A stretch of DNA of 64,000 bases from Solibaculum_A intestinale (GTDB lineage: Bacteria > Bacillota > Clostridia > Oscillospirales > Acutalibacteraceae). The translations under genes and the position numbers were made by a program. Position 1 is the stretch's first letter; each line of letters starts with the position of its first letter. Below are positions 50,539 through 59,435 of the stretch, piece by piece. The stretch spans positions 1 through 64,000 of the forward strand of contig NZ_JBBMFD010000006.1 of the NCBI RefSeq assembly GCF_040096205.1, given 5' to 3'. A model generated the notes under the pieces. It searched no databases, had not been told where the DNA came from, and saw only the letters and a program-made list of their open reading frames with translations.

Positions 50539-51045
50539 ATGGCATACAAAGAAATCAGCCCCAAAGAAATCGAAAGCAACGTTTTTTCCGACATCGGCGA
50601 CAAATGGATGCTCGTGACCGCAGGGGATGAAACCGGGTACAATACCATGACCGCCAGCTGGGGCGGAATGGGCATCATGTGGAACAAATGCGTCGTGACC
50701 ATCGGCATCCGGCCCCAGCGGTATACCCTGGGCTTTGTGGAGCAAAACGACCTCTTCACCCTTTCCTTCTTTTCAGAAGAATGGAGAGACGCGCTCAAGT
50801 TCTGCGGCAGCAAGTCAGGCCGGGATTATGATAAGGCCAAGGAAACCGGGCTGACTCCTTTTTTCCTGGACGGGACCGCGGCTTTTTCCCAGGCTGAACG
50901 CATTCTTGTATGCAAAAAGCTCTATACGAGCGACTTAGACCCTGCCGGATTTCTTGACAAGACCTTGGATGAAACCTATTACCCCAGCAAGGATTACCAC
51001 AAGCTGTTCGTGGCGGAGATCGTCAAGGTTTTGGAGAAGGAGTAA
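50539..51045 (+). CDS. flavin reductase family protein
   Basis: 168-aa FMN-binding split-barrel protein. GDKWMLVTAGDETGYNTMTASWGG and TIGIRPQRYTLGFVEQN form the FMN site of the flavin-reductase-like family. These enzymes reduce free flavin or act as small flavoproteins; the partner is unknown. Start ATG 50539 after GGAGGGAACACC. The end overlaps the stem of the terminator. Confidence 0.88.
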   Translation: MAYKEISPKEIESNVFSDIGDKWMLVTAGDETGYNTMTASWGGMGIMWNKCVVTIGIRPQRYTLGFVEQNDLFTLSFFSEEWRDALKFCGSKSGRDYDKAKETGLTPFFLDGTAAFSQAERILVCKKLYTSDLDPAGFLDKTLDETYYPSKDYHKLFVAEIVKVLEKE

Positions 51046-51086
51046 GCCCGGCTTTTGTGGTTATTCTTGTTACAAACCGGGCTTTT
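51044..51086 (+). terminator. terminator after flavin reductase gene
   Basis: AAGCCCGG / CCGGGCTTTT, with an additional TTGT/ACAA pair in the large loop. The stop codon lies at its start. Confidence 0.75.
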
Positions 51087-51248
51087 CATGAAAAAGAAGG
51101 CCCAAAGAGACGCGCAAGCAGCACCCATCCCAATCGAAGGAAGCGGCGGGGAGAGGGTGCGTTTGAAGACGCCGGTCCTTGCAGGGAAAAGAGAAGAGTG
51201 CCCTTTTTCGGTACGGTCTCCTGATGACGGCGAAAAAAGAACGCAATA

Positions 51249-51297
51249 CCCCGCCGGCTCCGGCCGCTCAAAGGCGGACGCTGCCGGCGGGGGTTTT
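51249..51297 (+). terminator. GC-rich hairpin upstream of rqcH
   Basis: CCCCGCCGGC / GCCGGCGGGG, loop of 24 nt, then GTTTTC. It lies only 24 nt before the rqcH start and may be a second terminator or an attenuator. No gene is seen in 51087-51248. Confidence 0.5.
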
Positions 51298-51320
51298 CAA
51301 AAGAAAGGTTGTGTATCCCA

Positions 51321-53093
51321 TTGGCTCTGGACGGAGCGCTGCTATATTTATTAAAACAGGAACTGTTCGACGCAATTCCGGACGCGCGAGTGGAACGGGT
51401 TTACCAGCCCTCTAAGGAGGAGCTGGTGCTTGCCGTGCGCTCTCGGGCAGGGTCGAGACGGCTTCTATTGTCCTGCCGGGCCTCCTCGCCCCGGATTCAT
51501 TTTACCACCCACGCCCCCGAAAATCCCGCGAAGCCCCCCATGCTCTGTATGCTGCTTCGCAAGCACCTGACCGGGGCGAAGCTTACTGCCATCCGCCAGC
51601 CGGGGCTGGAACGAGTCCTTTTTCTCGACTTTGACACCACCAATGAGCTGGGCGACCATGTGGCCCTGACTCTGGCGGTGGAGATTATGGGCCGGCACAG
51701 CAACCTCATCCTCATCGGGGAGGATGGGCGCATCATCGACGCGGTCAAGCGGGTGGACGCGGACATGTCTTCGGTGCGCATGGTGCTGCCGGGGATGCGG
51801 TATGTGTTGCCCCCGCAGGCCCCTGGGCGGATGGATCTGACGAAGGACGAGCCTTCGGATATGGTTGCCGCCCTTGCCGGGCGAAAGGACGAAGCGCTGG
51901 AAAAGGCGCTTCTGAGCCTGCTTTTGGGCGTGTCGCCCATCGTCTGCCGGGAGATCGCCCATTATACCGGCCGGGGCGCCGCCCTGCGCAGCGCCGCTCT
52001 TAATGAAACCGAACAAGGACGCTTGCAGTTTTATCTGAGCCAGATCAAGGACATTTTAGAGACACAAAAAGGCCGTCCTGTGATGGTCACCGACGTGGCC
52101 CAGGGAAAACCCATTGATTTTTCCTTCCTCACCATCACCCAGTACGGGACCGCCGCCGCCCTGACCCCGTTTGAGAGCTACAGCGAGCTGCTCGACGGGT
52201 TCTATGCCGAGCGGGACCGGGTGGACCGCATCCGCCACCGGGCCCAGGATCTGCTCAAAACCCTGACAAACGCCTCCGAGCGGATTTCCCGAAAGATCAA
52301 CGCCCAGAAAGCGGAGCTTTTGCAGTGTGCCGACCGGGAACGCCTGCGCCGGTACGGCGACCTGCTCAACGCGAACTTATATCATCTGGAAAAGGGGATG
52401 CCGGTGGCCCAGGTGGACAACTTCTTCGAGGAAGGGAACCCTCCCATCCGCATTCCGCTGGACCCGGCGAAAACCCCGGTACAAAACGCCCAGAAGTATT
52501 ATAAGGATTACCGCAAGGCCCAAACGGCGGAAAAAATCTTAAACGAGCAGATTGCAAAGGGAATGCAGGAGCTCGATTACATCGATACGGTGTTCGATGC
52601 CCTGTCCCGGGCGGATACGGAACGGGAGCTGTCTGAAATCCGCGCGGAACTGGCGGGCCAGGGGTACGGGCGGCTCGCAAAAGGAGGGCGGCAGCAGAAG
52701 GCTCCCGCGCCCTTAAAGCCCCTTGCTTTTACCTCCTCCGATGGCTTTCCCATCCTGGTCGGGCGCAACAACCAGCAAAACGACCGCCTGACCCTCAAGC
52801 AGGCGAAAGGGTCGGACCTGTGGTTTCACACCAAGAACATCCCCGGCTCTCATGTGATCGTCTGTACCGGGGGCAGGGAAGTCCCTGCACGGACCATTGA
52901 GGAAGCGGCGTCTCTCGCCGCCTTCCACAGTCGGGCCAAGGATTCCGCTCAGGTACCGGTGGACTATACGCCGGTCAAGTTTGTCAAGAAGCCCCAGGGC
53001 GCCAAACCCGGTATGGTGATTTACACCACCAACCAGACCGCCTATGTGACCCCGGAGGAGGCGCTGGTGGAGCGGCTGCGGGATAAGGGCTGA
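51321..53093 (+). CDS. rqcH: ribosome quality control protein RqcH (NFACT family)
   Basis: 590 aa. Binds stalled 50S subunits with peptidyl-tRNA and adds Ala tails that mark the chain for degradation. The NFACT-N domain begins ALDGALLYLLKQEL and contains GRHSNLILI, where relatives act on nucleic acid. Coiled coils lie at about 290-420, and the NFACT-R domain has GSDLWFHTKNIPGSH near 510. I set the start at TTG 51321, where relatives begin, although its spacing from AAAGG is long (about 12 nt); a TTG at 51309 is too close. The terminator is at 53177. Confidence 0.93.
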   Translation: MALDGALLYLLKQELFDAIPDARVERVYQPSKEELVLAVRSRAGSRRLLLSCRASSPRIHFTTHAPENPAKPPMLCMLLRKHLTGAKLTAIRQPGLERVLFLDFDTTNELGDHVALTLAVEIMGRHSNLILIGEDGRIIDAVKRVDADMSSVRMVLPGMRYVLPPQAPGRMDLTKDEPSDMVAALAGRKDEALEKALLSLLLGVSPIVCREIAHYTGRGAALRSAALNETEQGRLQFYLSQIKDILETQKGRPVMVTDVAQGKPIDFSFLTITQYGTAAALTPFESYSELLDGFYAERDRVDRIRHRAQDLLKTLTNASERISRKINAQKAELLQCADRERLRRYGDLLNANLYHLEKGMPVAQVDNFFEEGNPPIRIPLDPAKTPVQNAQKYYKDYRKAQTAEKILNEQIAKGMQELDYIDTVFDALSRADTERELSEIRAELAGQGYGRLAKGGRQQKAPAPLKPLAFTSSDGFPILVGRNNQQNDRLTLKQAKGSDLWFHTKNIPGSHVIVCTGGREVPARTIEEAASLAAFHSRAKDSAQVPVDYTPVKFVKKPQGAKPGMVIYTTNQTAYVTPEEALVERLRDKG

Positions 53094-53176
53094 ACCCCCG
53101 CGGCAGTATCCCGTACGGTTTGGTACTGCTGCCAGGACATTTTTGGATTTTCCATGTGGTAAGTATAAACGCAATA

Positions 53177-53207
53177 AAACAGCCGCTGGCTCACCGGCGG
53201 CTGTTTT
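53177..53207 (+). terminator. terminator after rqcH
   Basis: AACAGCCGC / GCGGCTGTT stem with an 11-nt loop, then TTTTG. Confidence 0.8.
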
Positions 53208-53214
53208 TTGTTGT

Positions 53215-54279
53215 TTAAACTTGTATGTCTTCTTCGCCTGCAGGAACATCTTCTTCGATGCTGTCCGGTTCGGGCCCGTTCTTTTTGTTCGCCTTAACGG
53301 CAAAGAAAGCACCTACCACAATGGTAAAGTAGAAGGTAATCACCCGCCACAAAATCAACGCAAGACCCAGCTGGCCCTCCTTAATGAAGAACTGCTGGAA
53401 GAAGAAATAGAAAAAGCCCTCCGCACCAACGCCCGCGCCCGGAATCGGGATGAAGGAGGATATCATCATCACAAAGGATTGGGCGGCGATGATAGTCAAA
53501 AAATCGATTTCGCTCAGGCCGAAGGCCTTGTAGATCATGTAAGGGACCGCCATATAGACGATCAATTGTACAATAGACAACAGAAAAGAAACGATCATGG
53601 TAGGCAGGTCCTTAACCATTTCCTTAAAACAAGCGCTGAACTTTTCCAGTTCCCCGTCCATGTACGCAATTTTCTCGTCCGGGTCCTTAAAAATCCGGAT
53701 TTTAGCAAGAAACCGGATGATTCCCCGGCTGATTTTGCGTGTGGTGTTTTTGAAGAGAGCAAAGCCGATCAGGCAGAGCATCACGATCAGATTGATGAGA
53801 AAGCCTACCAGCACAATGAGGGCAAAATTGCTGACCTTCTGCTGGAAGTATCCCAGCCGTAGACCCAAGAGCACCGCCGAAACGATAACCAGCGCCACCT
53901 GATAAATGATGAACTTGGAAAGTAGGCTGTTGATGGCCACACCCAGCTGTACGCCCTGCTTTTTCAGGTAATAGGCCTGAAAGGGCTGTCCGCCGGAGGA
54001 GAAGGGGGTAATCGAGTTAAAATATTGGCCGCCCATGGAAACACGCACCGAATTGAGAAACTTCTGCTTTTTGTACATGGGCTTGATCATAATATGCAAA
54101 ATCACGGATTCCAGCAGCCAGTAAAGAAGCATACAGCCGATCGCAGCCGCGATCCACCAAAAATTCAGGGAGTTGAAGTTATGCACCAGATTTTCGACGC
54201 CCGAGGAAAAAAAGACAAACCCGACAATAATCAGGCTGCAGGTCAATAAGACAAAAATATTCAGCTTGTTCGACTTCAA
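53215..54279 (-). CDS. YbhN/UPF0104 flippase-like membrane protein (LPG-synthase TM domain)
   Basis: 354-aa protein with about seven to eight helices, matching the membrane part of MprF-type lysyl-phosphatidylglycerol synthases without the catalytic cytosolic domain. Conserved features are GGQYFNSITPFSSGGQPFQAYYL (family SSGGxP box) in the first half and the IPIPGAGVGAEG motif near residue 300. Relatives flip or carry glycolipids and lipoteichoic acid parts. It overlaps the CpoA-like glycosyltransferase gene by 4 bp (ATGA), so the two probably handle the same glycolipid. The acidic tail is unusual for a flippase but short. Confidence 0.85.
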   Translation of the reverse strand: MKSNKLNIFVLLTCSLIIVGFVFFSSGVENLVHNFNSLNFWWIAAAIGCMLLYWLLESVILHIMIKPMYKKQKFLNSVRVSMGGQYFNSITPFSSGGQPFQAYYLKKQGVQLGVAINSLLSKFIIYQVALVIVSAVLLGLRLGYFQQKVSNFALIVLVGFLINLIVMLCLIGFALFKNTTRKISRGIIRFLAKIRIFKDPDEKIAYMDGELEKFSACFKEMVKDLPTMIVSFLLSIVQLIVYMAVPYMIYKAFGLSEIDFLTIIAAQSFVMMISSFIPIPGAGVGAEGFFYFFFQQFFIKEGQLGLALILWRVITFYFTIVVGAFFAVKANKKNGPEPDSIEEDVPAGEEDIQV

Positions 54280-55343
54280 CGTGCCACCCCGCCCTTATCA
54301 CAGGAAAGTTTTTTGCTGCGTACCTTTTTGGTCAGGCCGCTGTAGAATTGATCCCACATTTTCGCCACGTTTTGCGTCGAATAATAGTCACGTCCCGCCG
54401 CGGACTTGGCTCTCGCCTCTTCGTAATAGGCGCTGTCCCTACATAGCCGGTTGATTTCCCGGTCAAACCCGTCCACATCCTCGCACAACAGGCAATAGTC
54501 GGACACGATACCCTGATATTCCTCCAGATTGCGCACCACGATGGGAAGCTTGCAGTTGAGCGCTTCCAGGATGGTCATGGGGAAGAGCTCCGCGAAGGAA
54601 GGAAGCAGCAGCAGGTCGGAGGCATTATAATAGTCGTTCATTTCCGAGCGCTCCACCATCCCCACAAACCTTACGTTTTCCGGGGGATGCTCCATCAGCT
54701 CTTTGATTTCATTATAGCCGTCGCTGATCTTGCCGAAGGAGAACCCGCCCAGCCATAAAAACAGCTTGTCGGGATTTTTTTTCGCCACCTCAACAAAGTC
54801 CAGCACGCCCTTGCGGATTTGCAGCTGGCCTACGCCGATGACCACGCGCTTGTCTTGCGGGATGCCCAGCTTCTCCCGCAGCGCTTTCTTTTCCTCCTTG
54901 GACATCTCAAAAAAATGCTCCGAGGAAACGCAGTTGGGAATATAGGTAATTTTATCCCGTTCGATGCCCGCATCCACCAGTTCTTTGATAAAATGAGGGT
55001 TAACGGTTACCAGGTAATCCATGGAATGATAGAATTTGATGATATACTTATAAAATGGAATTTTTGCAATCTTCCAAAGGTGAAGGCTTTCATCCAAGGT
55101 CTTGGGCATAAAATGGACAAAGCCCACCGTGATGCTTTTTTTGCGCACCAGAGGAATGGAAAGGTAAAACTCCGGATTGATGGTGTGGTAATGGAAAATA
55201 TCCGCATGAGCCAGGGAATTTTTGCGCACGATATACTTATCCGGATAGTAATTCTCCAACAGCATCATCAATTCGTCGTACACGGATAAGACGCCATGCC
55301 CTTTGGTCATATCGGCTTCCGACATCATGGTTATTGTCTTCAT
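54276..55343 (-). CDS. CpoA-like glycolipid GT4 glycosyltransferase
   Basis: 355-aa GT-B enzyme. From memory it matches alpha-galactosylglucosyl-diacylglycerol synthase (CpoA/alDGS) along its length: KGHGVLSVYDEL at the start, ADIFHYHTINPEF, VGFVHFMPKTLDES, KIPFYKYIIKFY, VTVNPHFIKELV, GVGQLQIRKGVLDFVEVAKK and LGGFSFGKISDGYNEIK. The GT4 signature is E-x7-E in ELFPMTILEAL. It should add a second sugar to glucosyl-diacylglycerol, the anchor for lipoteichoic acids. The start is ambiguous; ATG 55343 is used, with a distant RBS (AAAGGA, 14 nt). The companion glucosyltransferase is not in this window. Confidence 0.85.
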   Translation of the reverse strand: MKTITMMSEADMTKGHGVLSVYDELMMLLENYYPDKYIVRKNSLAHADIFHYHTINPEFYLSIPLVRKKSITVGFVHFMPKTLDESLHLWKIAKIPFYKYIIKFYHSMDYLVTVNPHFIKELVDAGIERDKITYIPNCVSSEHFFEMSKEEKKALREKLGIPQDKRVVIGVGQLQIRKGVLDFVEVAKKNPDKLFLWLGGFSFGKISDGYNEIKELMEHPPENVRFVGMVERSEMNDYYNASDLLLLPSFAELFPMTILEALNCKLPIVVRNLEEYQGIVSDYCLLCEDVDGFDREINRLCRDSAYYEEARAKSAAGRDYYSTQNVAKMWDQFYSGLTKKVRSKKLSCDKGGVAR

Positions 55344-55628
55344 AAAAGCAGAAACAGTCCTTTCAGCAAACAACGCGCATCCCATAATCGGTTTGTTTTG
55401 CTACAAAACAGGGGCAATTTATCCATATGGATGCAAATAATATACTATACTCTATCACAAAACCGCCCTGATTGCAACCGAATTTCGGAAGGGAAGGAGC
55501 ATCTTAGGCGGATTCCTGTCCAAAACCATTCGTTCCTTTCCTTATGACGGTGCAGGCATCAAAATCCCTGCAGCCTTAGTATTCCCGGGATTGCCGCGAT
55601 CATGATACCGTGCGGACCTGCCCAGAAG

Positions 55629-55660
55629 AAAACCCCGATCCTTTTTGAGGACCGGGGTGA
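55629..55660 (-). terminator. terminator after amino-acid ABC operon
   Basis: CCCCGATCC / GGACCGGGG stem with one mismatch and loop TTTTTGA; TTTTCTT follows on the minus strand. In 55344-55628 there is only the AT-rich upstream region of the glycosyltransferase gene (55430-55460). Confidence 0.8.
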
Positions 55661-55665
55661 TTTTT

Positions 55666-56430
55666 TTATTTTTCTGCAATTTTCTGTAAAAAAAGTTTGG
55701 TGCGTTCGTTTTCCGGATGGTCGATCACATTGCGTGGATCGCCCTGCTCCACAATGAGGCCCTTGTCCATGAAAATGACCCGATCGGCTACGTTGCGGGC
55801 AAAGGACATTTCATGGGTCACCACCACCATGGTCATATGCTCCTGGGCAAGCTCCCGCATGACCTTGAGGATTTCCCCGGTCAGCTCCGGGTCGAGGGCC
55901 GAGGTGGGCTCGTCGAAAAAGAGGATTTCCGGGTCGAGCGCCATGGCTCGTGCAATCGCTACCCGCTGTTGCTGCCCGCCGGACAACTCGAAGGGATATG
56001 CGCCCGCCTTGTCGGACAGGCCCATCTTCGCCAGCAGCTCCACCGCCTTTTTCTTTGCCGCTCCCTTGTCTACCCCAACCACATGGACGGGCGCTTCTGT
56101 CAGATTATCCATCACCGACAGGTGGGGAAACAGGTTAAAGCTCTGAAAAACCAGGCCGAACCGCTGCCGGATGCGTTTCATAGTCGTCTTGTCCGCGTAC
56201 CGTGCGCTGCCGTCCACTGTAGTCTCCACCAGCGTGTCCTGGGAATAGCGGATGCAGCCGGCGTCCAGCCGTTCGAGAATGGTACAGCAGCGAAGAAGGG
56301 TGGATTTTCCGGATCCGGAGGGCCCGATGATGGCCACCACTTCTCCTTTGTCCACGGAAAAGGATATGTCCTTGAGCACTTCGTTTTCACCGAAGGACTT
56401 GCGGGCGTTTAATACCTCTAATACTGCCAT
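55666..56430 (-). CDS. amino-acid ABC transporter ATP-binding protein (GlnQ type)
   Basis: 254 aa. Walker A GPSGSGKST (36-44), LSGGQQQRVAIARAMA (near 145), Walker B IlfFDEPTSALDPE, and the H-loop THEMSFARNV identify a polar amino-acid importer. RBS GGGGG is 7 nt upstream of the ATG. Distal gene of a three-gene unit. Specificity cannot be read from this subunit. Confidence 0.96.
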   Translation of the reverse strand: MAVLEVLNARKSFGENEVLKDISFSVDKGEVVAIIGPSGSGKSTLLRCCTILERLDAGCIRYSQDTLVETTVDGSARYADKTTMKRIRQRFGLVFQSFNLFPHLSVMDNLTEAPVHVVGVDKGAAKKKAVELLAKMGLSDKAGAYPFELSGGQQQRVAIARAMALDPEILFFDEPTSALDPELTGEILKVMRELAQEHMTMVVVTHEMSFARNVADRVIFMDKGLIVEQGDPRNVIDHPENERTKLFLQKIAEK

Positions 56431-56445
56431 TGTCTGACGCCCCCT

Positions 56446-57123
56446 TTACCGATAATAGCCGAGCTTGCGCTCTGCAAAGTTGAAGACCCGCGTGATAACG
56501 AAGCTGCCGAACAGATAGAAAACACCGGCGAGCACAATCGGCATCAAGGAGGTGCGGGCGTTTGCCGCGGCGTTCGCCACCCGAAACAGCTCCATCACCG
56601 CCACCGTCTGTGCCAAAGCCGTGTCCTTAATTAAAGTGATGACCTCGTTGGACATAGGCGGCAGAATCCGCTTGCACACCTGTGGAAGCACAATGCGGAA
56701 AAAGGTCTGCTTTTTGGAAAAGCCCAGCACCTGCGCCGCCTCGTGCTGCCCCACCGGGATGGACTCCAAGCCGCCCCGGTAGATTTCCGCGAAATAACAC
56801 GCGTAATTGATGGAGAAGGCAATGATGGTCGCCGGGAAGCGGTATCCGGAAAGAGGAATCCCGAACAGAAAATAGGGGCCGAAATACACAAAAATAATTT
56901 GCAGCATCAACGGCGTGCCCCGCACGATGAGCAGCAAGATTTCAATGGGCTTGCGAATCCAGGCGCACTTGGACATCCGTCCCAGCGCCAGCGGCATGCC
57001 CAGGGGCAGCGCGAACACCAGCGTAAGCAGGAAAATCAGCACCGTGGTGCCGAAGCCTTCGGCCAGCTGGCCGAACAAGCTCCCGAAATCCTGCAGCCAT
57101 GCGAGAAAACCGTCCATCTGCAT
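56446..57123 (-). CDS. amino-acid ABC transporter permease
   Basis: 225 aa with about five helices. The HisM/GlnP permease motif is seen as RGTPLMLQIIFVYFG (near 70), and the EAA coupling loop as HEAAQVLGFSKKQTFFRIVLPQ (near 128). It functions as a homodimer with GlnQ and the binding protein, and lies 15 nt before the ATPase gene. Confidence 0.95.
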   Translation of the reverse strand: MQMDGFLAWLQDFGSLFGQLAEGFGTTVLIFLLTLVFALPLGMPLALGRMSKCAWIRKPIEILLLIVRGTPLMLQIIFVYFGPYFLFGIPLSGYRFPATIIAFSINYACYFAEIYRGGLESIPVGQHEAAQVLGFSKKQTFFRIVLPQVCKRILPPMSNEVITLIKDTALAQTVAVMELFRVANAAANARTSLMPIVLAGVFYLFGSFVITRVFNFAERKLGYYR

Positions 57124-57195
57124 TTAACCTCCAAAGGAGCCCGCGCCGTCTGCCCGCGCGGGCTCCCAAATTGTTCGATATTTTAAGGATTATTC

Positions 57196-57969
57196 TTATT
57201 TGACGGTGGTTACGTCCTTGCCGAACCACTTGGTGGACAGCTCCGCCAAAGAACCGTCTTCCTTCATCTCGTGCAGCGCCTTTTCCACCTTTTCGCACAG
57301 GGCGGTGTCCGCTTTGCGGAAGCCGATTCCATATTCTTCGTCGGCCAGAGAAATGTCGAGCACTTTAATCTTGGCATCTGTTTTCACGTGGTAGTTGGCC
57401 ACCACTTCGTCCAGCAGTACCGCGTCACAGCCGCCCGCTTCCAGATCGAGAAGGGCCTGGTTGTTGTCGTCGAAGAGAAGCACCTGACCCAGAGAAGCCT
57501 TGAAATCCGGCTTGCTGTCCAGCGCCTCGGCGGCGGAGGATTCCGACTGCAGCGCCAACTTTTTGCCTTTGAGATCGTCCAAAGACGCAATGTCCGAATC
57601 GGCCTTGACGGCGATGATCTGGCGGTTCTTCATGTAAGGCTCGGAGATGGTGCAGGCATCCAGGCGCTCCTGGGTGATGGTGTAGCCGTTCCACAGGCAG
57701 TCCACATTGCCCGCGTCCAGCTCGTCCTGCTTGCGTTTCCAGTCAATGGCCTGGATTTCCACGTCGAGGTTGAGCCGCTTGCCCACTTCCTTGGCAAGCT
57801 CGATGTCAAATCCGGTCAGGTTGCCCTTGTCGTCCACGAAGCCCATGGGCGGAAACGCGTTGTCCACGCCAACCACCAGCTTGCCCTCGGCCTTGCTGCA
57901 GGACGCAAAGGACAGGCACATGGTCAGTACCATAACGAAAGCCAGGACCAGTGTCAGTTTCTTTTTCAT
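57196..57969 (-). CDS. amino-acid ABC transporter substrate-binding lipoprotein
   Basis: 257 aa. A signal peptide with lipobox FASC (Cys24 lipidated) is followed by the polar amino-acid-binding fold: VGVDNAFPPMGFVDDKGNLTGFDIEL and SAEALDS/AVLLDEVVANY regions. Family SBP_bac_3; the ligand is not clear. Start ATG 57969 after AGGAGG; the frame to 58053 has no RBS. First gene of the transporter unit. Confidence 0.95.
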   Translation of the reverse strand: MKKKLTLVLAFVMVLTMCLSFASCSKAEGKLVVGVDNAFPPMGFVDDKGNLTGFDIELAKEVGKRLNLDVEIQAIDWKRKQDELDAGNVDCLWNGYTITQERLDACTISEPYMKNRQIIAVKADSDIASLDDLKGKKLALQSESSAAEALDSKPDFKASLGQVLLFDDNNQALLDLEAGGCDAVLLDEVVANYHVKTDAKIKVLDISLADEEYGIGFRKADTALCEKVEKALHEMKEDGSLAELSTKWFGKDVTTVK

Positions 57970-58176
57970 GCAAAAATACCCTCCTAAACAAAATTGCCGC
58001 GGTTTCAAACGCATGCCGCTACCGATGGCGTTTCCCGCCGCGTTTTCCCGCAAACATCCGGGTTTATGGGATTAATTCCACTGGTATTCTACTATATTAG
58101 CACAGCAAAGTAAAGCAGTTTTTTTGCAGAAAACCGTAAAGAACGGCCGAAACTGGTATGTTTTTCGAAGAAGATG

Positions 58177-58185
58177 TGGTATAAT
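58177..58185 (+). promoter_or_regulatory. extended -10 promoter of rRNA methyltransferase gene
   Basis: TGGTATAAT, preceded by GAAGAAGAT as at 6483-6490; no clear -35. It lies 35 nt before the TTG start. Confidence 0.55.
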
Positions 58186-58219
58186 GCTCGAAGTTTTGTC
58201 AGGAAAGGGGAGAGGCGCA

Positions 58220-59422
58220 TTGCAAAGAGGACAGATATGGCTCAAAAAAGGCGAGGGCCGGGCTTTAAAGGCCGGCGGCCTTTGGGTGTATGACAATGAG
58301 ATCGCCCAAATCAAGGGAGAGCCAAAAGACGGGGATATTGTGGACGTGATGGATTTCGGCGGCTATTTTCAAGGCGCCGGCTTTCTCAACACCCGGTCGA
58401 AGATCACCGTGCGGCTGCTTACCAGAAAAAACGCGCAGGAAATCGACGAAGACTTCCTGCGCAGCCGGATTGATGCCTGTGTAAATCTGCGAAAAGCGGT
58501 GACGGGGCTCCAGACCTGCCGCCTGGTGTTCGGCGAGGCGGACTTTCTGCCGGGCCTGACGGTGGACAAGTATGGAAGTGTTCTGGTGGTCCAGTCCCTG
58601 GCGCTGGGCATCGACCGGCTCAAAGGCATCCTTCTTCGCCTGTTGTGCGATCGGCTGGAAGCGGAAGGCTTCCCGGTCACCGGCGTATACGAACGGTCCG
58701 ACGCCAAGGTGCGCCGCAAGGAAGGAATGGAGCTGTTCTCCGGCTTTTTGGGTGCGCCTTTCGATACGAAGATTCAGATTGAAGAAAACGGCCTCAAGTT
58801 TGAGGTGGACGTGGCCGAAGGGCAGAAAACCGGCTATTTTCTCGACCAACGTTTTAACCGCCTGGCCCTGCGCAAGCTGTGCAAAGGGGCCAAAGTGCTC
58901 GACTGCTTTACCCACACCGGGTCCTTCGCGCTAAACGCCGCGGAAGGCGGCGCCAGGCGGGTGACGGGGGTGGACGCGTCCGAGACTGCAGTGGAACAGG
59001 CCCGGAAAAACGCCGCTTTAAACGGCTTTGAGGACCGGGTGGAGTTTTGGTGCGCCGACGTGTTCGACCTGCTTCCGAAGCTCGAGGAGAGGGGAGAGCG
59101 GTACGACGTGGTGGTACTCGATCCGCCTGCCTTTACCAAGTCCCGCAGCTCGGTGAAGGCGGCGGCGCGAGGCTACCGGGAGATCAACCGCCGAGCCATG
59201 GCCTTGGTGCGCGACGGGGGATATCTCGCCACCTGCACCTGCTCGCATTTTATGACCCAGGAGCTTTTTGCCCAGGTCATCCGCCAGGCCGCCGGGGACG
59301 CCCGCTGCCGGGTGCGCCAGCTGGAATTTCGCACCCAGTCTCCCGACCATCCCATTCTCTGGGCGGACGAGCAGTCCTATTACCTGAAATTCTACCTGCT
59401 GCAAATCGTCCGGGACGCCTAA
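58220..59422 (+). CDS. class I SAM-dependent rRNA methyltransferase (RlmI-like)
   Basis: 400 aa. An N-terminal PUA domain (LQRGQIWLKKGEGRALKAG) precedes a Rossmann methyltransferase fold with FLDQRFNRLAL, DCFTHTGSFALNA (SAM), DASETAVEQARKN and VVLDPPAFTKSR. The catalytic cysteine is in TCTCSHFM. Relatives methylate 23S rRNA C1962 (m5C). The TTG start at 58220 is 7 nt after GGGGAG; the longer frame to 58124 runs into the promoter. Confidence 0.92.
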   Translation: MQRGQIWLKKGEGRALKAGGLWVYDNEIAQIKGEPKDGDIVDVMDFGGYFQGAGFLNTRSKITVRLLTRKNAQEIDEDFLRSRIDACVNLRKAVTGLQTCRLVFGEADFLPGLTVDKYGSVLVVQSLALGIDRLKGILLRLLCDRLEAEGFPVTGVYERSDAKVRRKEGMELFSGFLGAPFDTKIQIEENGLKFEVDVAEGQKTGYFLDQRFNRLALRKLCKGAKVLDCFTHTGSFALNAAEGGARRVTGVDASETAVEQARKNAALNGFEDRVEFWCADVFDLLPKLEERGERYDVVVLDPPAFTKSRSSVKAAARGYREINRRAMALVRDGGYLATCTCSHFMTQELFAQVIRQAAGDARCRVRQLEFRTQSPDHPILWADEQSYYLKFYLLQIVRDA

Positions 59423-59435
59423 CAGGAAAAGCGGA

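Noticed and set aside
51055..51354. Open frame of 99 codons upstream of rqcH
   Set aside because: It passes through two hairpins and has no RBS or known motif.
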